From Microstegium vimineum (taxonomy: Eukaryota; Streptophyta; Magnoliopsida; Poales; Poaceae): a DNA stretch of 64,000 nt. The notes below the pieces were generated by a model that did no database searches, had not been told where the DNA came from, and saw only the letters and a program-made list of their open reading frames with translations. Shown piece after piece: positions 1 through 11,318 of the stretch. Within the stretch, counting starts at the first letter, position 1. The number at the start of each line of letters is the position of its first letter. The DNA lies in contig CM039139.1 of the NCBI GenBank assembly GCA_022036555.1, positions 8,630,262 through 8,694,261 of the forward strand, in the 5' to 3' direction. A program made the translations under genes and the position numbers.

Positions 1-96
1 TAGATTTCGTTTTAGTTCACCACATTCTATACTAAATCGAGTGTAAATTGATTGTTTGAGCCACTAAACGAATTCAAATGAAAAGGTTGTAATCTA

Positions 97-660
97 CAAA
101 GTTTCATTACTTTTCGAGATCTACAACTTTTATTTAGCAAGTTTTTCATCCGAGGTCGTTTACAAAAATTTGAATTTCAAATTTGACAAATTCGAACATA
201 GTTTTCGATGACAAGATGATTTCAAATGAAAAGTTATAGTAATCGTTAGCACCACATAAAAACATTCCCCCTAAAGTAGCTGTTAATACGAATAACAGAA
301 ACTCTGTTATAGTCATTTTTGTATATTCAATGTACTCTACGGATAAAGGAATACATAAAGTTGAACATAATAAAATAAGAAATTGAAAGATTTCCGCTCT
401 TGCAATTGGGTCGTTGCGATTACGGGTTGGCTGTCTAATTGTCCAGGCGGTAATGATAGTATCTTGTACCTGAACCGGTGGCTCACTTTTTCTAAGTAAT
501 GGGGAAGAGGACTGAAACATGCCACTGAAAGACTTTACTGAGACAAAAAGATGAGCTGTCAAAAAGGAAGTTTTATAACTTTTCGAGATCTATAACTTTT
601 ATTTAGGAAGTTTTTCCATCCGAGGTCATTTACAAAAATAAAAAAAAATCAGTGTCGAGG
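97..660. repeat. Direct repeats flanking the plastid insert
   Basis: A segment reading cgagatctacaacttttatt and continuing into atccgaggtc-tttacaaaaat occurs at about 113-171 and again, slightly diverged and in the same orientation, at about 582-640. The plastid insert lies between the two copies. The wording resembles subterminal repeats of grass transposons, but no element ends could be located. Confidence 0.5.
238..556. other. Nuclear plastid DNA insert (ndhB + trnA-UGC intron)
   Basis: Two plastid segments lie side by side. Positions about 240-391, read on the minus strand, encode an internal part of NdhB (NAD(P)H-plastoquinone oxidoreductase subunit 2), recognisable from EIFQFLILLCSTLCIPLSVE and LTATLGGMFLCGAND. 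Positions about 394-556, on the plus strand, match my memory of the end of the 5' exon (CGCTCTTGCA) and the intron of plastid trnA-UGC. In grass plastomes both genes sit in the inverted repeat, ndhB on one strand and trnA on the other, in this same order, so the insert looks colinear with the plastome but with roughly 10 kb missing. The minus-strand open frame across the join is not a gene. The ndhB part is secure; the trnA part rests on memory. Confidence 0.75.
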
Positions 661-840
661 TATTTCTATTGGCGGATTTCTTAAGAAACCGCATGTAGAA
701 ATCGATTCCTACAGACGATTGTCTTAAGGAACTGCGCGGTTGTCTTAAGGAACTGCCTGTAGAAATCGATTTTCAGTAGCGGTTCGTAACCGTTTTATTT
801 TTACTGACGCACGATAACTAAAACTGTCTGTACAAATATT
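660..840. repeat. Inverted/direct short-repeat block, transposon-like
   Basis: The motif gtagaaatcgatt occurs twice (about 694 and 751) and tgtcttaaggaactgc also occurs twice, followed by gcggttcgtaaccg. Such blocks are common in the subterminal regions of grass CACTA elements. A weakly similar stretch lies near 28.02-28.33 kb. No terminal CACTA or 3-bp target duplication was found, so the class is a guess. Confidence 0.3.
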
Positions 841-2650
841 TGGGGGCGCCAGCAAAGACCTCTTGATGGAGTAAAGGTGGCATAGATCACGAAATTTTCA
901 TCGGTTCATCCAACGGCCGCATGTACGAGGGCATGGCACATGCCCTGCAGGACAGAATTAACTTTCCCGAGGAGTAGCTCTGACTCTTCTTTTTTCATTA
1001 AAAAAAATGGACTCTTCTTTTTTCATTAAAAAAATGGTCAAAACGGCTCCTACTCCTATATTGGTTGGTGGGACTCCTCTAGATGAGTCGTTGTCGGAAG
1101 CCCTACAAAACAAACCCTAATTAACGGTTGTTGCATGCAACTATTAGTACCACATGCAGCAGGTTTGAACGATTGGCTTGGGAATGAAGGGGGCCAAAAG
1201 AAAAAGATTAGCGCAGTGTACGGAAGTATGTAAAGTGGGTGGTGCAAAACAAGTTGCGGACCCTGACACCATGATGCGCATAAATTAAAGGTAAAGGAAG
1301 GAGCGTGCATGCTGCGCGCCTTGTTGGCAGTGAAGGTGGAGGGCCTCCCTGTCGCAACCGGCCGGGAAGCATGCAATGGCATCAAAGCGAGCAGCAGCAA
1401 GGCGAAGGAAACGGCCGGAGATGGTCAGATCAGACTTCTCACAGATCTAGTAGCTAGCTGTAGGCTGCAGAGGAGGGATCAGCTGAGAGAGAGCGAGAGA
1501 GAGTTAGTGCCAGCAGCACAGGTTGACGGTACCGCCGGCCGCATCATGCGACCGACGACTTGTTAGCACCCCGACACCCGGCCAGATCGATCGATCGCGG
1601 TCTTTCTGGGTTCTGAATTCTGATGACCAGAACCGACCCGTACGATGCGTGCCCCCGTGGGTGTCGCGCGCGCGCACACGAGGGTTTTTCCATCGCCTCC
1701 GATCCGATAGATCCTCCTATCCTAGTTCCACTCTAACACACGGCGGCAGACGACGACGACGCACGGATGGCTGCATCTGCATGGATGGAAGCGTACGTGA
1801 CGTGAGAAACTACTGTGCTATCGTTCTGAGAAGCACTAGTACTACTGCATGCGTTATTGTGTGCATCTTTCTAAGATTCAGCGCTGGCTGCTGCTGCCTT
1901 TAAGGATTGGCGAGCGCTGTGCAGTGTACGGAGTAGGTACTACGGTTCGCGGCAGAGCCTCTGCCTCTGCTGCTGGCGCCTGGAAACTTGTCGTCGTCGT
2001 CGTCGTGTTGCTGTGTGCTGCTGGATCGCTGCATCCGTAACTGCCCGGTGTGCCTGCTAGCTATCCAATGATCTTCATCATCGATCAGGTCCACACATCC
2101 AACGCCCGGTGTGCCCGGAGTACGAAGCTAGCAGTATACGGAGTACTATTGTTTGTGCATGTGCTACCGGGATCTAGACTCCGGCCCCTACACACCTTAT
2201 CGCTACAACACACGATCGATAATCATGGTTGTGTTTAATTTATTTCTAGGGATGGACTCGTACAAAGGGATGCAAAGCGGTAGCCCACGAGCCCACATAT
2301 AAACTTAATTTTACATGTTACCACTTAAATCCGTAAAAATCAAGCATATATATAGATTTGCAGGCTAGTCCATTTACATTCCTGCAGCAGCCGCACGTCG
2401 ATGGACGGATGATCTTGGGTACCATACCAATGGCGTACGTACGATTTGCCCGGGCAAGGGGAATACGGAAACCAGCTGCCGGAGAATTTGGTTTCAGGTG
2501 CAGTCGATCGAACTATGTACTGTATCAGTGTATCTTCGATGAGTGACGTCGCCGTTGATCAACGACGACACAGAAAGTTTGATAATGACACGCCATCGAG
2601 CTGTCTTGCGTACGCTTAGCATGCACGAAACACACTTTAGGCCTCTCCAC
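841..2650. other. Intergenic, no gene recognised
   Basis: Moderate-GC, apparently low-copy sequence with GA-rich (about 1484-1502) and CGT-trinucleotide (about 1990-2006) runs. Short open frames occur on both strands but none shows a recognisable domain or splice structure. It could be a promoter or non-coding RNA region. Confidence 0.4.
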
Positions 2651-2661
2651 AATTAATATAA

Positions 2662-5250
2662 CTAGTCCATCGTCAACCCGTGCTCTTGTACGGGTTAGAA
2701 TTTTAGGAGATATAAATATTAGGTAGTGTATAATAATTTTTTTTATTCTAAATTATAAGATATTTTGAATTTTTTAAATATATTATTTTTACTATGTATC
2801 TAGAAAGTATATCTACGTGTATAGCAAAAGCTATATATTTAAAAGCTCAAGACATCTTATAATTTAGAATGGACAGAGTACATATGACTAATAAAGAATT
2901 ACTTATATTATATTATACTTTGTTTCAACATTTATCTTCTAAAATTATAGATATAATAGATACTATGTAGTTTATATCTAATTATCTCAAACCTATTCTT
3001 TGTATTTTTTTAAGAATCCAATCAATATTTTTTATCCTTTTTATGTGGCACCTTGTATACTTTAATTATGCAGTTACTATGAAACTTTACCATTAATCAT
3101 GGTACCAATGAAATCATGAATATAAATTTTATTTTTTAAAAAATTTATTTTTATCGTCTGCTACAAATTTTTTCTTTCTTCCCAAGTTAAGTTGAAACTC
3201 TTATTATTATTGTATATTTTATTAATTCTCTTCTTGCAATTTTTAAAAATAGAATTTTAGGTCATGGAGTATGTTCTTGAGTACTACAATAGCATCACCC
3301 ATTATTTGAAACATACATGATATCTTATAAGTCACGAAGCATGAAGTAATATCTTAGATAGGGTAGTAGTCCTAATCTCAATAGAATTTTAATACTTAAA
3401 CCTTATAATGATCGACCATTTACTTTACGGTATTCTTAATAAAGCTTAGAGAAATATAGAATAAGTGTTCTCCCACAGTATTCATGATGATTGAATTTTA
3501 CTATTAAAGAATTATATTTACAGTTATGATTATATTATCAATATGGACATATCAAATATTTTTTAGCTAAAATACATAAATATCTCTAAAGTAACAGCCT
3601 ATATAAATTATATGTTATGGTTACTAATATGCTTTTAAATAATATGTTAGTATCATTAGTATATGAGTTATCTAGAAAAAAAATTATATGAAGAAATATA
3701 ACATATGTATTTTATTGCTCATTCATGTTGCCGTTATGCATATATTTACTTTAACAAATCTTACTATATTAATAATGATAGAGGAAGTGATAATAATTTA
3801 CATATTATATTTGTTCTCTAAACATTTTTTTTTAAAAATGTGATGTTGATAATTTAGATGATATTTGAGGGCTATTTAATTTTTCTAATAATAATATGAA
3901 AATTGAGTTACGTAAATTATCGATCATTATATGAAGATGTCTGTACTTCAATACAAATTTATATCTACATTTGATCATGTTTCTTAACAACATATGTGGA
4001 TAATATAAATTAGGGTCATGAGTTAGTTTATATTGTGCGACACAATGATAGAAATGGGTAGTTATTTAGAAAACATAATAGATCTAATAACCATTATTAT
4101 CATCAATGGTGATTAGGTCATACCTAATTGACGGTAATATTTTTTGTTTTATGAGAATTTTGATGATCTATCTTTTGTTTTCAATCAAATCTTCAAAGGA
4201 TTAACATGCACTCTCAAGCGAGGAATTTATTGTATTAACATTTTTTAGCATGAAATATATTTAGTTGAAATCTAGTCTTAAGAAATATAAATTCTTCATA
4301 CAACCGATTTTGTGTCTTTGTAAATCTCTAATTTATCTTTTAACTTGTAATCAAGTTGTTGTATTTTTTGGATGTTAATTAGATATTCTAGTATTCTTTT
4401 TCTTTTATTCAAATAGTATTGTTTCCACATAAGTTGAAACTCGGCATGCATGCTCAAACTAATCATGTTGAATTTGTTATATCATAAGATTATATGTGTG
4501 TAGTATTATTAGTGCATAAAATTAATAATATTGATATGACATAATGTTTCACTAAAAATGAATAAACTTATTTAAAACAACAGCTTATAAAAATTATTAT
4601 CTTGGAGTACGTATTATCTTTCATAATGACTAAGTTAGATAATTTAGACACAATATTAGAGGGTTATTTTAAATTATATTTAATAATAGCCAAGGTAGGT
4701 ATTTTATATGCAAATTTAGGGGGGTCTTTTTGAATTATTTTTTCATAATAATAGCAGATGTGGATAATTTATATATAAATCTAGGGGGTTATTTTTAATT
4801 ATCTTTTATATAGCAGAGGTGGGTAATTTATATGCAATGTTTCAGTAAAAATGAATAAAATTATTTAAAATAATAGCTTATAAAATTTGTTATCATGGAG
4901 TATGTATTATTTTTCATAATAACTAAGTTAAGTAATTTAGACATAATGTTAGGTGGTTATTTTAAATTATATTTAATAATGGTCAAGGAGGGTAATTTAG
5001 ATGTAAATTTAGGGCCCATTTTGAATTATTTTTCATAATAGCAGGTGTGGATAATTTATATATAAATCTAGGGGATTATTTTGAATTATCTTTAATAATG
5101 GTAGAGGTGGGTAATTTATATGCAAAATTAGGGGGTTACTTTATGTAATTTTCATAATGGCATTGGTTGGTAATTTTTTTAATAAACTACAATAGATTCA
5201 ATGGCTAATATCGATGATGATGATTAGAGTCTACCAAATCAAAGGCCGGA
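2662..5250 (-). mobile_element. Helitron-like AT-rich element (3' end at 2662)
   Basis: Read on the minus strand, a 7-bp stem hairpin (AACCCGT...ACGGGTT, about 2675-2696) is followed nine bases later by CTAG (2662-2665) and then a T, which is the classical Helitron 3' end inserted between A and T. The body to the right is very AT-rich and carries no coding capacity that I can see. No clear 5'-TC terminus was found, so the right limit is approximate. A degenerate Stowaway-like inverted repeat is nested at about 2735-2885. Confidence 0.5.
4545..5125 (+). repeat. Tandem duplication of a ~293-bp AT-rich unit
   Basis: The unit starting tgtttcactaaaaatgaata at 4545 recurs from 4838, with the same order of landmarks (gagtatgtattat, taatttagacataat, tatataaatctagggg, gaggtgggtaatttatatgcaa). 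Copy 1 spans 4545-4837 and copy 2 about 4838-5125. Divergence is moderate, so the duplication is not recent. Confidence 0.85.
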
Positions 5251-5384
5251 TATTTCTGATTATTGTGAGAATGTATAGGATTTATCTTTTTTCTTAGTGC
5301 GTCTGGTCAAAATTAATGTGCTGCCTCCGTTGGGACCTTTAATTAGTAATAGTAAGATTGATCCTACTTGTGTATCGTCGTTTC

Positions 5385-5490
5385 GGTGGCTGATAAGCCG
5401 GCTGATGTTGTTTTTGTCTATTTTGTTGTGAGAGAAAAAATACTGTTTCGATGACTGATAAACCAGCTTATAAACCAAGCGAACATGACG
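5385..5490. mobile_element. MITE fragment (GTGAGAGAAAAA family)
   Basis: Contains the grass-typical order 'ggctgataagccggctgatg - ttgttgtgagagaaaaa - atactgtttc - gctgataaaccagcttataa - aagcgaaca'. A related copy in inverse orientation lies at about 9478-9565 and a diverged fragment at about 30.77-30.93 kb. Confidence 0.6.
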
Positions 5491-5724
5491 ACGGAAAGTA
5501 CCGGTCATTGCACATCCTGCAGGGTGGAATTTCCATATATATCCAGCAATAATACTCGTAGTCTTGTACTGCTAAACTAAACTGTTGACGCCAGGTAATT
5601 TATCGACTTGTACAGGTTAAAATTAAGGCCGATATTATTTTCACGTACGTCCTTGATAATCAGAGCTGAAAGCTACAGGTAGCAAGAGTCCTGTAGATCA
5701 TCACAGAGATCATCTGCATGCATG

Positions 5725-5903
5725 CACTACTAAAATGGTGAACTTCTCCTAGTGTTTTTAATTAGTAATAAAACACTACCACTAGTCATGGCATATGGAA
5801 ATTCTCACTATGAGACATTTAGTAGGGAAAGTTTATACTAAATTTTGAATAGCAAAACACTAGGAGATCACCTCACTAGGAGAAGTTTTAGATTTTGGTA
5901 GTG
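5725..5903. mobile_element. Miniature non-autonomous CACTA element, 179 bp
   Basis: The element begins CACTACTAAAAT and ends ATTTTGGTAGTG, inverted repeats with one mismatch in 12. It is flanked by a perfect 3-bp target duplication ATG (5722-5724 and 5904-5906). An internal aacttctcctagtg motif is repeated in inverse orientation near both ends. CACTA start plus a 3-bp duplication is diagnostic of the CACTA superfamily. Confidence 0.85.
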
Positions 5904-5906
5904 ATG

Positions 5907-6850
5907 TCTCTGTGCAGTCTTTAAGTCCGCTGAAGCTGACTAGACACCTATATGGTACTACAGTCACATAGTACGGGGTTTGGCACTGCTACTGTGCTCG
6001 AAACCTTTTTATTTTTTTGGCTGCACAATATATAACACATGGGCATAGTATAGTAGGTGGGGGTAGGGCACTGCCCTTGCCCAATGGCCAATGCCCGCGG
6101 AAATTGGAGAGGCCGGGTCCCCCCGGGCTCCGGAAGAGGGAAAGAGTGGGGCTAGCTGCATGCCTCGGTACCAGTGAAAGCCTCACCCTCCCTGATTCCG
6201 TAGTAGGCTGATACTATCCACTGATTCCCTGTGGTGATGGTGATGAATCCCAGCAGCCCCAAGCTAGCTAGCTAGCAATCTCGATTGGCCAGCAAGGCAG
6301 CAACTATGCTCCCTCTTCAAGTCTTGCTTTCGGCACCTACCTTTACTCAGACGAGTCATCACCATCAGCTCCGATCCTTGCACATTCTCGGCTAGCTTTG
6401 GCCTTGTCTTTTCCTGCTCGCCTTTTGATTGTTAGTGCGTGCATATGTGTCCATGATGTCGTTAATCTTCCTGCCTGCTTCTCTCTCGATCACCACACAG
6501 TTGTGAACCAATGCAAGGACCAGGTAGCTAGGCAGCCAAAGCTACCAGAGACATGTACCTTGGACCATATGGACACCTTTTCGTTCTAGCATTGGTCGCC
6601 GGCTCCTCTGCTGGATATGGAATTAATGAATATGTAGCATAGATCATATAACGACGGGCGATGCATGGGTCTCTTGTATTCTAGCTAGACACATGCATAT
6701 GCCAAAACTGAATTGCATGGCCCAAGCTTTTAGTATTTCTCAAGGAATAATGGCCCATTGCATGCTTAGGAAACGGTCTTTTTGGTCGTCCACTTGGATT
6801 GACGGAAGGTCGGCTCAAAACATCGCATCTTCGCTTTTGCAAGGTTCACG
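5907..6850. other. Intergenic, no gene recognised
   Basis: Short open frames on both strands lack recognisable domains. No RNA gene or repeat boundary is evident. Confidence 0.4.
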
Positions 6851-6864
6851 GCGCAATGACAAAG

Positions 6865-7110
6865 ACCATTGGTTGGGGGGTTCCTACTCAAGGTTCAAAT
6901 CCTGGGTGCGACATTTTATTCTGGATTTATTCCAGAATTTTTCGACGCTATGCATTAAGTGGTAGACGACGTTCCCGTCGACAGCGAGACGTCTGTGGTG
7001 ACTTCGTCAACTTCAAGATTTGCCGGCTCAGTACTTCGAAAGTGCTCATAGGGGTAGGGTTTGCGTGCGTGTGTTCGTAGGGGCGAGTGTGCTGCGTCGT
7101 ACTGTGTAAT
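6865..7110 (+). mobile_element. tRNA-derived SINE (Au-like)
   Basis: A polymerase III B-box-like ggttcaaatcc is at about 6893 in a tRNA-like head. Downstream come motifs I associate with the grass Au SINE: ttattctggatttattccag, gacgttcccgtcgac, gtgacttcgtcaa, ttgccggctcag, tcataggggtagggt and gtgcgtgtgttc, ending at tactgtgtaat followed by an A-rich tail. No target duplication could be fixed, so ends are approximate. Confidence 0.75.
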
Positions 7111-7479
7111 CTCAAAAAAAAAACAGGACAAAAAAAAAGTCACCATGCAAAAAGCATTATTATACAATGAGTGGGTCGATCAAGTTTCTCCAATAATTCT
7201 ATCGCATAATTAAGTAGTAGATTAACAGAATTCATAGGGGGCCGCAGTTCGAGTTTTTTTTTAGAAGTTTGGGAGGACATCTAGGACACACATCTGGATA
7301 ACACAATGGAATTTATACCATTCGCTGGCGTTGGATGACACAGATGGAGAATACACAGCAGCAACTGCCTATGTCCGATTCAGTTTCAAGGGATTTTTAT
7401 CCATTTTATTTAATATGGCGTGCCAAGACTGAACCAAAAATGCCGTTTATTTTCTTCGCATGAACTCTACTAAACAAGA

Positions 7480-8135
7480 AAATCTCGTTTGCAAATAACC
7501 TCGACAAGCACGGTGGCCAAATGATTTGATCTGCAAGCTGTGTGGAGTACAACCTGAAACATAGACCCATCTGTGCAAGGACTGCACATGGACTTTGTTA
7601 TGGATTTCGGTTGTCGAACATCAACACGATTACCATGGAGGATCCATTTACTCACAGTGGCACCGATGTCAATCAAAAATAGATAAAACACTAAGTAGGT
7701 GTTTTGGCAGCATCATCATTTATTTCTGGTGTAATATTTGGAATGAAAGGAATAGAAGAATCTTTCAAAAAAAAAAAAAGAGTTACAACCCCAACAAGTG
7801 GCCTTTTGTGCAAAGGCTACATATATACAATGATTTCACCTGGCACTACAACCAAATGCTCATATGGGTTAATTTTATTGTTGTCTTCCTAGAATTTTGG
7901 TTATGTTGAGTAGTTGCGTTGCTCCTCTTGGGTTACTTCTGGGTTTGTTTTTTCTTTACTCTTTTGATAAGTTATTTCTTTCTTAGTTGTTTTCTCATGA
8001 GAGAGTTTGTAGTTGTGGACCCCGATGGCCCGATGGAACCCTAGTTGTGTAGCTGTAATTATGTTTTTAGTTTTTCTCTATCGTCTAATAATATCATGGA
8101 AATGCTCTTACCGCCTTTTCTAAAAAAGGTTAGGG
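7480..8135 (+). mobile_element. 5'-truncated LINE tail (zf-RVT region)
   Basis: Translation gives the zinc-binding tail of a plant L1-type reverse transcriptase (LICKLCG.QPET.THL..C), then FWCNIWNERNRRIFQ, a signature of the extreme C-terminus of these proteins. It is interrupted by stops and an A-rich run. A 3' UTR-like stretch ends in an A-rich tract near 8135. The endonuclease and polymerase domains are absent. Confidence 0.7.
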
Positions 8136-8139
8136 ACCT

Positions 8140-8385
8140 ACTCCCTCCGTTCCTAATTAAATAACTATCGCCGTTGGTGTCTGTGTCACAAGTTTGACTC
8201 AATTTATAGAAATACAACATTTATATCTCCAAATAAATTTATTAAAAAACTAGATTCAAAGATTTTTCAATGATACTAATTATATATCATAAATATTTAT
8301 AGTTTTTAATATATATTCAGTTAAAAAGATATTTCTTGGAAAACACAAACGCCAGATATTTAGGGATTGGGGGGGGGGGTATTTT
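8140..8385. mobile_element. Stowaway/mariner-type MITE, degenerate
   Basis: Starts with ctccctccgttcctaattaa and ends near tatttagggattggggggg, with the usual AT-rich interior. The terminal repeats are typical of grass Tc1/mariner MITEs; the right end has decayed into a G-run. Confidence 0.6.
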
Positions 8386-8574
8386 TTTTATCCAAATGGA
8401 GACACAAACCTGTGTAGCGGGAGTTCCAAAGGGTTTGCACAATTGGTCCATCAAACCATTCTCTTGGATGGACTAGGACCTCATGAGACATAAACCTTAG
8501 TTATTGTCTAAAACCTATGACTAATAAAAAATACGTAGTAAAAATGTGCATTTTTTTTAATCTTTGTTCATTTT

Positions 8575-8930
8575 CTAGCACAATAGGAATAATAGATACT
8601 CCATAGTCTATGTTCAGTTGTGATAATCTTATCCACAGTTTTTTCCCTTTACATGACACATGTTTACCTTTAATATGCATTTAGTTGAAACCTTAGCTTG
8701 AACCTTATGCCAACTATATTTTTAATCCTCAAGTTAAGTTGGGGCTTTTGTGCTTATTATATTTTATTAACTCTCATCTTGTACTATTAAAAATAAGGAT
8801 TTTAAGTCATATATTGCATTCAAATGTGAAATTTGCATCTCTTTGCTTATGATAGGTGGTAGAAGTGATATTCAGGATAGATTAGCAGTGCTAATCTCAA
8901 GATGGTATAATTATTTAAATTCAAGCATCC
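8575..8930. repeat. Second fragment of the AT-rich Helitron-like repeat
   Basis: Colinear similarity to about 2940-3420: aatagatactccatagtcta versus aatagatactatgtagttta; aagttaagttggggctttt versus aagttaagttgaaactctt; tatattttattaactctcat versus tatattttattaattctctt; gattttaagtcat versus attttaggtcat. No ends are visible. Confidence 0.6.
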
Positions 8931-9132
8931 ACGTCCAGTTAAGGACTTAAACTCGGATCAACAGATTCTATCACATGGAGTTCAACCGTAGTTTTTTCTT
9001 CATTAAGCTATTTCGCATTAGGGATTTTCTCCATAGGAGGATTGTAGGCATGGGTGTGTGTGCGGGGTGCATGTGTGGTGTGTGCCTCAGTAGACACATT
9101 CTGAGATTTCTCTGATAGTCTCAACTGCACTT

Positions 9133-9440
9133 GAGGGGCCGTTTGACAACGCTTCATGAACCAGATTCTCAAGGAGAATCACTCTCTGGGTGTCAAACGT
9201 ATTTTTTTAGTGAGAAATAATTCTCTGTTGATTTTATAAAGTGATTCTTTAAAATAAAATAAGAGGCTGAAAGCTGGAAAAAAATAACTTCACCTGATGC
9301 TATGAAGTAATTCTTCATGCTAATTTTGAGAGCTTAGATTAAAGAATCAAATTGAATAATTTTCAGCCTTACCAATTAAATAGAGAGCACAACTGTAGAA
9401 CCAGGAAGCATATCTGTACCAAACATACCATAAGTATGCA
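9133..9440. repeat. MITE-like fragment, class uncertain
   Basis: The stretch starts ggggccgtttgacaacgct and contains gattctcaaggagaatcac and similar short inverted segments found in grass MITEs. The right terminus is not identifiable. Confidence 0.35.
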
Positions 9441-10202
9441 GTCAAAAGAAGTTGATCAAATACGAGTTTTACATAGTCCTGTTCGCTTGAACTTATCAGC
9501 CGAGCTTATAAACCTTGATATAATATTTTTCTCCCACAACAAAACATCAGTCGGCTAGCCAAACACTATTGTGCGACCTATTTTCTTGTAAATTTAGTTA
9601 TTCTAGCAGTCATCTACTGAACCTTTTCCTTCGTGAGTAGTTTTTTTATTATCCAGTCTGTTTTCCATTTTCACATGGATCTCTTTGTAAATCACAATGT
9701 CTTCATGATCCCGCATACGTACCCTTATCCCGCTCAACTTTGGTGGTGGCGTACGTGGTGCAGTCTTCAGCTATGGATGCTGACAGCAGCAGTGTTCGCT
9801 GATGCAGCAGCAGCAGCAGCGCAGCATTTATATTTGATCTTTAATCGTCATCATATCAGGTTATTACATTGAACTTTTCTGACACTGTACCGCGGGCACA
9901 GATCATGAAAACACTAAACAAAACTGCATGGTGGCGCCAGTGATATAAGGGTATGTTTCGTTCCATAGGACTCAAATCTTTAGTCTTCCATTTTAGTTAC
10001 TTTTAATGCCTAAATTATCAAACAGGGTGATTAAAATAGAGACTAAATGGTTTAGTCCTTTAGGGCATGTACAACAGACAGACAACACAGACGGCTAAAC
10101 AGACAGCTCTTACAACATGATTTTTTTACAATTTAGCTCTTTTTTGAATTATTTTCACGTTTGGACCCATGGGAAAACTATTTTCAGTTTTGGACCCAGG
10201 GG

Positions 10203-10361
10203 GTCGGCGTCGTGGCCCATGGCACCGAGGTAACACAGCTCGGCGCCATGCCCCACGACGCCGAGCGTTGAGCCCGCATCCAGCTGGGCATCCGACGTGG
10301 CAGGTGGCTCGGCGCCAGAGGGCACGGCGCCGAGCTCGGCGCCACACGGCAAGGCGCCGAG
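10203..10361. repeat. Left-end array of 27-bp hairpins
   Basis: Units of the form CTCGGCGCC-(9 bases)-GGCGCCGAG, each able to fold into a 9-bp stem with a 9-base loop, lie at 10239-10265 (one mismatch), 10308-10334 and 10335-10361. A decayed unit is at 10203-10229. They sit inside the terminal inverted repeat and are good candidates for transposase binding sites; that role is inferred. Confidence 0.8.
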
Positions 10362-10658
10362 CTGGGTTCCTTATATTCCAGCCAGCTTTCCCACCCACCC
10401 GAGGCTTCATCCATTTGTTCTTCCTTGCTCTCGGGTTTTTCCTCTCCTCCACCCACCTAACCTCTTTGAATCGATATTTTGGACCTTGGAAACTTGGATT
10501 TGATCCACCGATCTTCGAGACCAAGGTATCCTTCTCCCCCTCCTTATTTTTTACGCATCGATTCGGTCTATATTAGGTGTATTTTGAAACCCTAGTTAGA
10601 TTTTGACTTAGGGTTTAGGACGATTATTGATCTGTTATTTGCATTTTGCAACCATAGG

Positions 10659-11318
10659 ATGCCAAGGCGTGGGAAAACTAGTAAAGCAAGGTATTCTCTG
10701 CTAGGTTTATTTTTTATTCTAATTGTTTCGGTTACTAGAACGATTTTTTTTTCATTTGTAGGAAGGGCCTGTTGACCGACATCGCATTCGATCCAAAGCC
10801 TCTGCCCAGTGGTGTTCCGGTTCCAATGTGCTTTTGCGGTGATCATTGCAAGGTAGAGATTTCTGAGGATCATGAAACCTATAGGCAGAGGTATTGGATG
10901 TGTTCAAATTATGCTTTTCAGCATACACTTGCTCAGCGTCGTACTAACTTAATGGTGAGAATCTACTCTTATACGAAAATCGATTTATATTTTGTGTGCC
11001 TAACTTCTGCATGATTTACAGACTCCTCCACCGCTCTGTGACTTTGAGCAGTGGATCGACACTGAGATCAAGGAGTCCGACAAATGTCTTCTGCAAGGTA
11101 TGAAGGACTGGGACGCGGAGCATCGAGTGGCCTATGAGAAGATACTGAAAGAGGAGGCAGCTAAGAAAGAGCACAAGAAAGAGGAGGAAAAGAGAAGAGG
11201 TGCAGCCTACAAGGAGGAGAGGGACAAGAAGGTTGAGCGCGCCCGCCGTGCGAAGGCAGCGATGGAGGAGAATCCCGATGCGATGAGGAAGGGAAAGTGG
11301 CCTCGTTGCACTCAGTAG
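10659..11318 (+). CDS. Small GRF-type zinc-finger protein carried by the MULE
   Basis: Three exons, 10659-10690, 10762-10954 and 11022-11318, joined at AG/gt and ag/ sites in frame, give an uninterrupted 173-residue protein starting MPRRGKTSKARKGLLTD. Residues about 33-61 hold a Cys-rich motif (MCFCGDHCKV, then RYWMCSNY) resembling GRF zinc fingers, which are single-strand nucleic-acid-binding modules in other proteins. A conserved-looking CDFEQWID segment follows, then a Lys/Glu-rich coiled coil of about 70 residues (KKEHKKEEEKRR). An upstream non-coding exon probably ends at 10526 (caag/gtatcc), with the acceptor just before the ATG. I recall this protein type as recurrent in grass MULEs; its job is unknown. 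Unlike the neighbouring transposase gene it has no stops or frameshifts. Accessory transposition factor is a guess. Confidence 0.7.

Noticed and set aside
146..562. 138-codon minus-strand frame as a gene
   Set aside because: It is ndhB plus the antisense of a trnA intron inside a plastid-derived insert, with no promoter context.
1309..2546. Possible gene from several 60-126 codon plus-strand frames
   Set aside because: Frames do not join through plausible splice sites and carry no domain.
6865..6920. tRNA gene
   Set aside because: The B-box-like motif belongs to the SINE head; no complete cloverleaf could be folded.
10126..10576. Overlapping frames in the left MULE end, up to 135 codons
   Set aside because: They translate the CTCGGCGCC hairpin repeats in several frames; no domain, and repeats explain the open frames.
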